From the NCBI RefSeq assembly GCF_000315625.1, contig NW_005434596.1:244014-308013 (forward strand): a stretch of 64,000 nucleotides of DNA, read 5' to 3'. The position numbers and the translations under genes are program-made. The notes below the pieces were generated by a model. The model worked only from the letters and a program-made list of their open reading frames with translations, was not told the DNA's origin and made no database searches. The stretch's first letter is position 1. Every line of letters starts with the position of its first letter. Origin of the DNA: Guillardia theta CCMP2712 (lineage: Eukaryota; Cryptophyceae; Pyrenomonadales; Geminigeraceae). Shown here piece after piece: positions 63,198 to 64,000 of the stretch.

Positions 63198-64000
63198 ATG
63201 TCGGGTGTCCACCTGTCCGCGGAGGTGCTGCAACGCATCTCTGACAAGAGGAAGGAAAAGGGCAATCCGACCCTGACCATTGAACAAGTGTCAAGGCATA
63301 ATTCGAAACATGATTGTCTTATTGTGGTCAATGAGATGGTCTTTGATGTTTCTTCCTTTCTCCATAAACATCCAGGTGGAATGTCAATCATCCTCAATCA
63401 GGGGGGGAAGGACGTCTCACACATTTTCTTCCGCAATCACAGCAAGCATGCCCACTCTTTCCTGCCAGACTTGTTTTGTGCGGATTTGATTACCAGCAAG
63501 AAGCAAGATCTTGATAGGATCACACAGATCGTGAAAGTTAAGGAGATTGCTGCACAAATCGAGTCGCCACGAAAGGATTCCCCGCGAGAAACCAGTGCGT
63601 CCTTGGTCTATGACGTTGAGCTTTCGTCTCCCCATGGTTTCGTGCGCGAACGGGTGACGAAGTTTGATTCTCCCAGGAAGTCGGAGCTCGACGAATCTCC
63701 TCGATCACAGAGAGACTCAGACTTGGCTTCGGATGACGACAGCACTCATGGAGCTCTCAACTCCCAGTTCTCGGTCCCACCAGTCATCATTGAAGAGACG
63801 GAAGCAGAGGTGGCAGGCATGGAGGAGAGTCCGCACAATGCCCTCGATGGGCACATGCTGGAGGAGATTTTATTTGACGTACATTCCGGCCGCTCTTCTC
63901 CCACGAATAGGAACCCTAGCAAGAAGATGAATGGCAGCAATGGTAAGTTGGAGAGTGCGTGTCCGTTCATGGCTATCGCCATGGCACACGAAGCGAAACA
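63198..64000 (+). CDS. Cytochrome b5-domain protein (partial, runs off right edge)
   Basis: ATG at 63198 (MSGVHLSAEVLQRISDKRKE). A cytochrome b5 heme-binding domain spans residues about 27-95: TIEQVSRHNSKHDCLIVVNE, FDVSSFLHKHPGGMSIIL with heme-ligand His, then GKDVSHIFFRNHSKHA with the second His. It is followed by a Ser/Asp/Glu-rich, SPRK-repeated linker (DSPRETSAS, FDSPRKSELDESPRSQRDSD). The frame stays open to the window end, but a perfect donor GTAAGT follows 63942, so the exon may end there; the read-through would encode CPFMAIAMAHEAK. It could be the N-terminal domain of a larger redox enzyme. Confidence 0.75.
   Translation, partial: MSGVHLSAEVLQRISDKRKEKGNPTLTIEQVSRHNSKHDCLIVVNEMVFDVSSFLHKHPGGMSIILNQGGKDVSHIFFRNHSKHAHSFLPDLFCADLITSKKQDLDRITQIVKVKEIAAQIESPRKDSPRETSASLVYDVELSSPHGFVRERVTKFDSPRKSELDESPRSQRDSDLASDDDSTHGALNSQFSVPPVIIEETEAEVAGMEESPHNALDGHMLEEILFDVHSGRSSPTNRNPSKKMNGSNGKLESACPFMAIAMAHEAK

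Overview
This 64 kb window is eukaryotic nuclear DNA. Most genes are split by GT-AG introns, often only 41-60 nt long. Introns and intergenic gaps carry many trinucleotide and hexanucleotide microsatellites. One gene (53459-55161) begins with a signal peptide followed by a Phe-containing Ser/Pro-rich stretch, as in proteins imported into red-lineage complex plastids. Together with the giant Cys-rich GCC2/GCC3-type gene this suggests a cryptophyte-like alga (Guillardia is my best guess). That assignment is inference; no rRNA or organelle marker is present.

Layout, left to right: a DEAH-box RNA helicase of the DHX36/DExH type (minus, C-terminus beyond the left edge); a TYW5-like JmjC tRNA wybutosine hydroxylase (plus); an intronless HTH protein (minus); a giant Cys-rich multidomain gene of about 5,400 codons (plus, 9354-25448); a dense block of five or six unrecognised intronless genes (25.5-30.7 kb); a conserved-looking unknown gene (plus, 31495-34148); Vms1/ANKZF1, the ribosome-quality-control peptidyl-tRNA hydrolase (minus); a papain-family protease (plus); a bHLH/PAS-like regulator (minus); a degenerate stretch with a WD40 fragment and a 52-bp tandem repeat; Aquarius/IBP160 with an N-terminal SAP domain (minus); a plastid-targeted cystathionine beta-lyase-like protein lacking its Schiff-base lysine (plus); a long Sel1-repeat protein (minus); and a cytochrome b5-domain gene leaving the right edge (plus).

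Ordinary genes alternate strands. Convergent pairs are separated by only 34-290 bp. Divergent gaps are longer and carry recurrent islands of ACCCCTACCCC-type motifs, probably shared promoter regions. Several ordinary genes serve RNA metabolism (DHX36, Aquarius, TYW5, Vms1), but nothing indicates co-regulation.

The anomalous part is 9.35-30.7 kb. It has very large or intronless ORFs, gaps as small as 4, 16 and 21 bp, and almost no recognisable families except a degenerate mRNA-capping nucleotidyltransferase-like protein and the Cys-rich/RCC1 ectodomain. It is the best candidate here for an undescribed system, possibly an endogenised virus or element or a lineage-specific surface-protein locus. 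No capsid, polymerase, integrase or terminal repeat could be identified, so its nature stays open.
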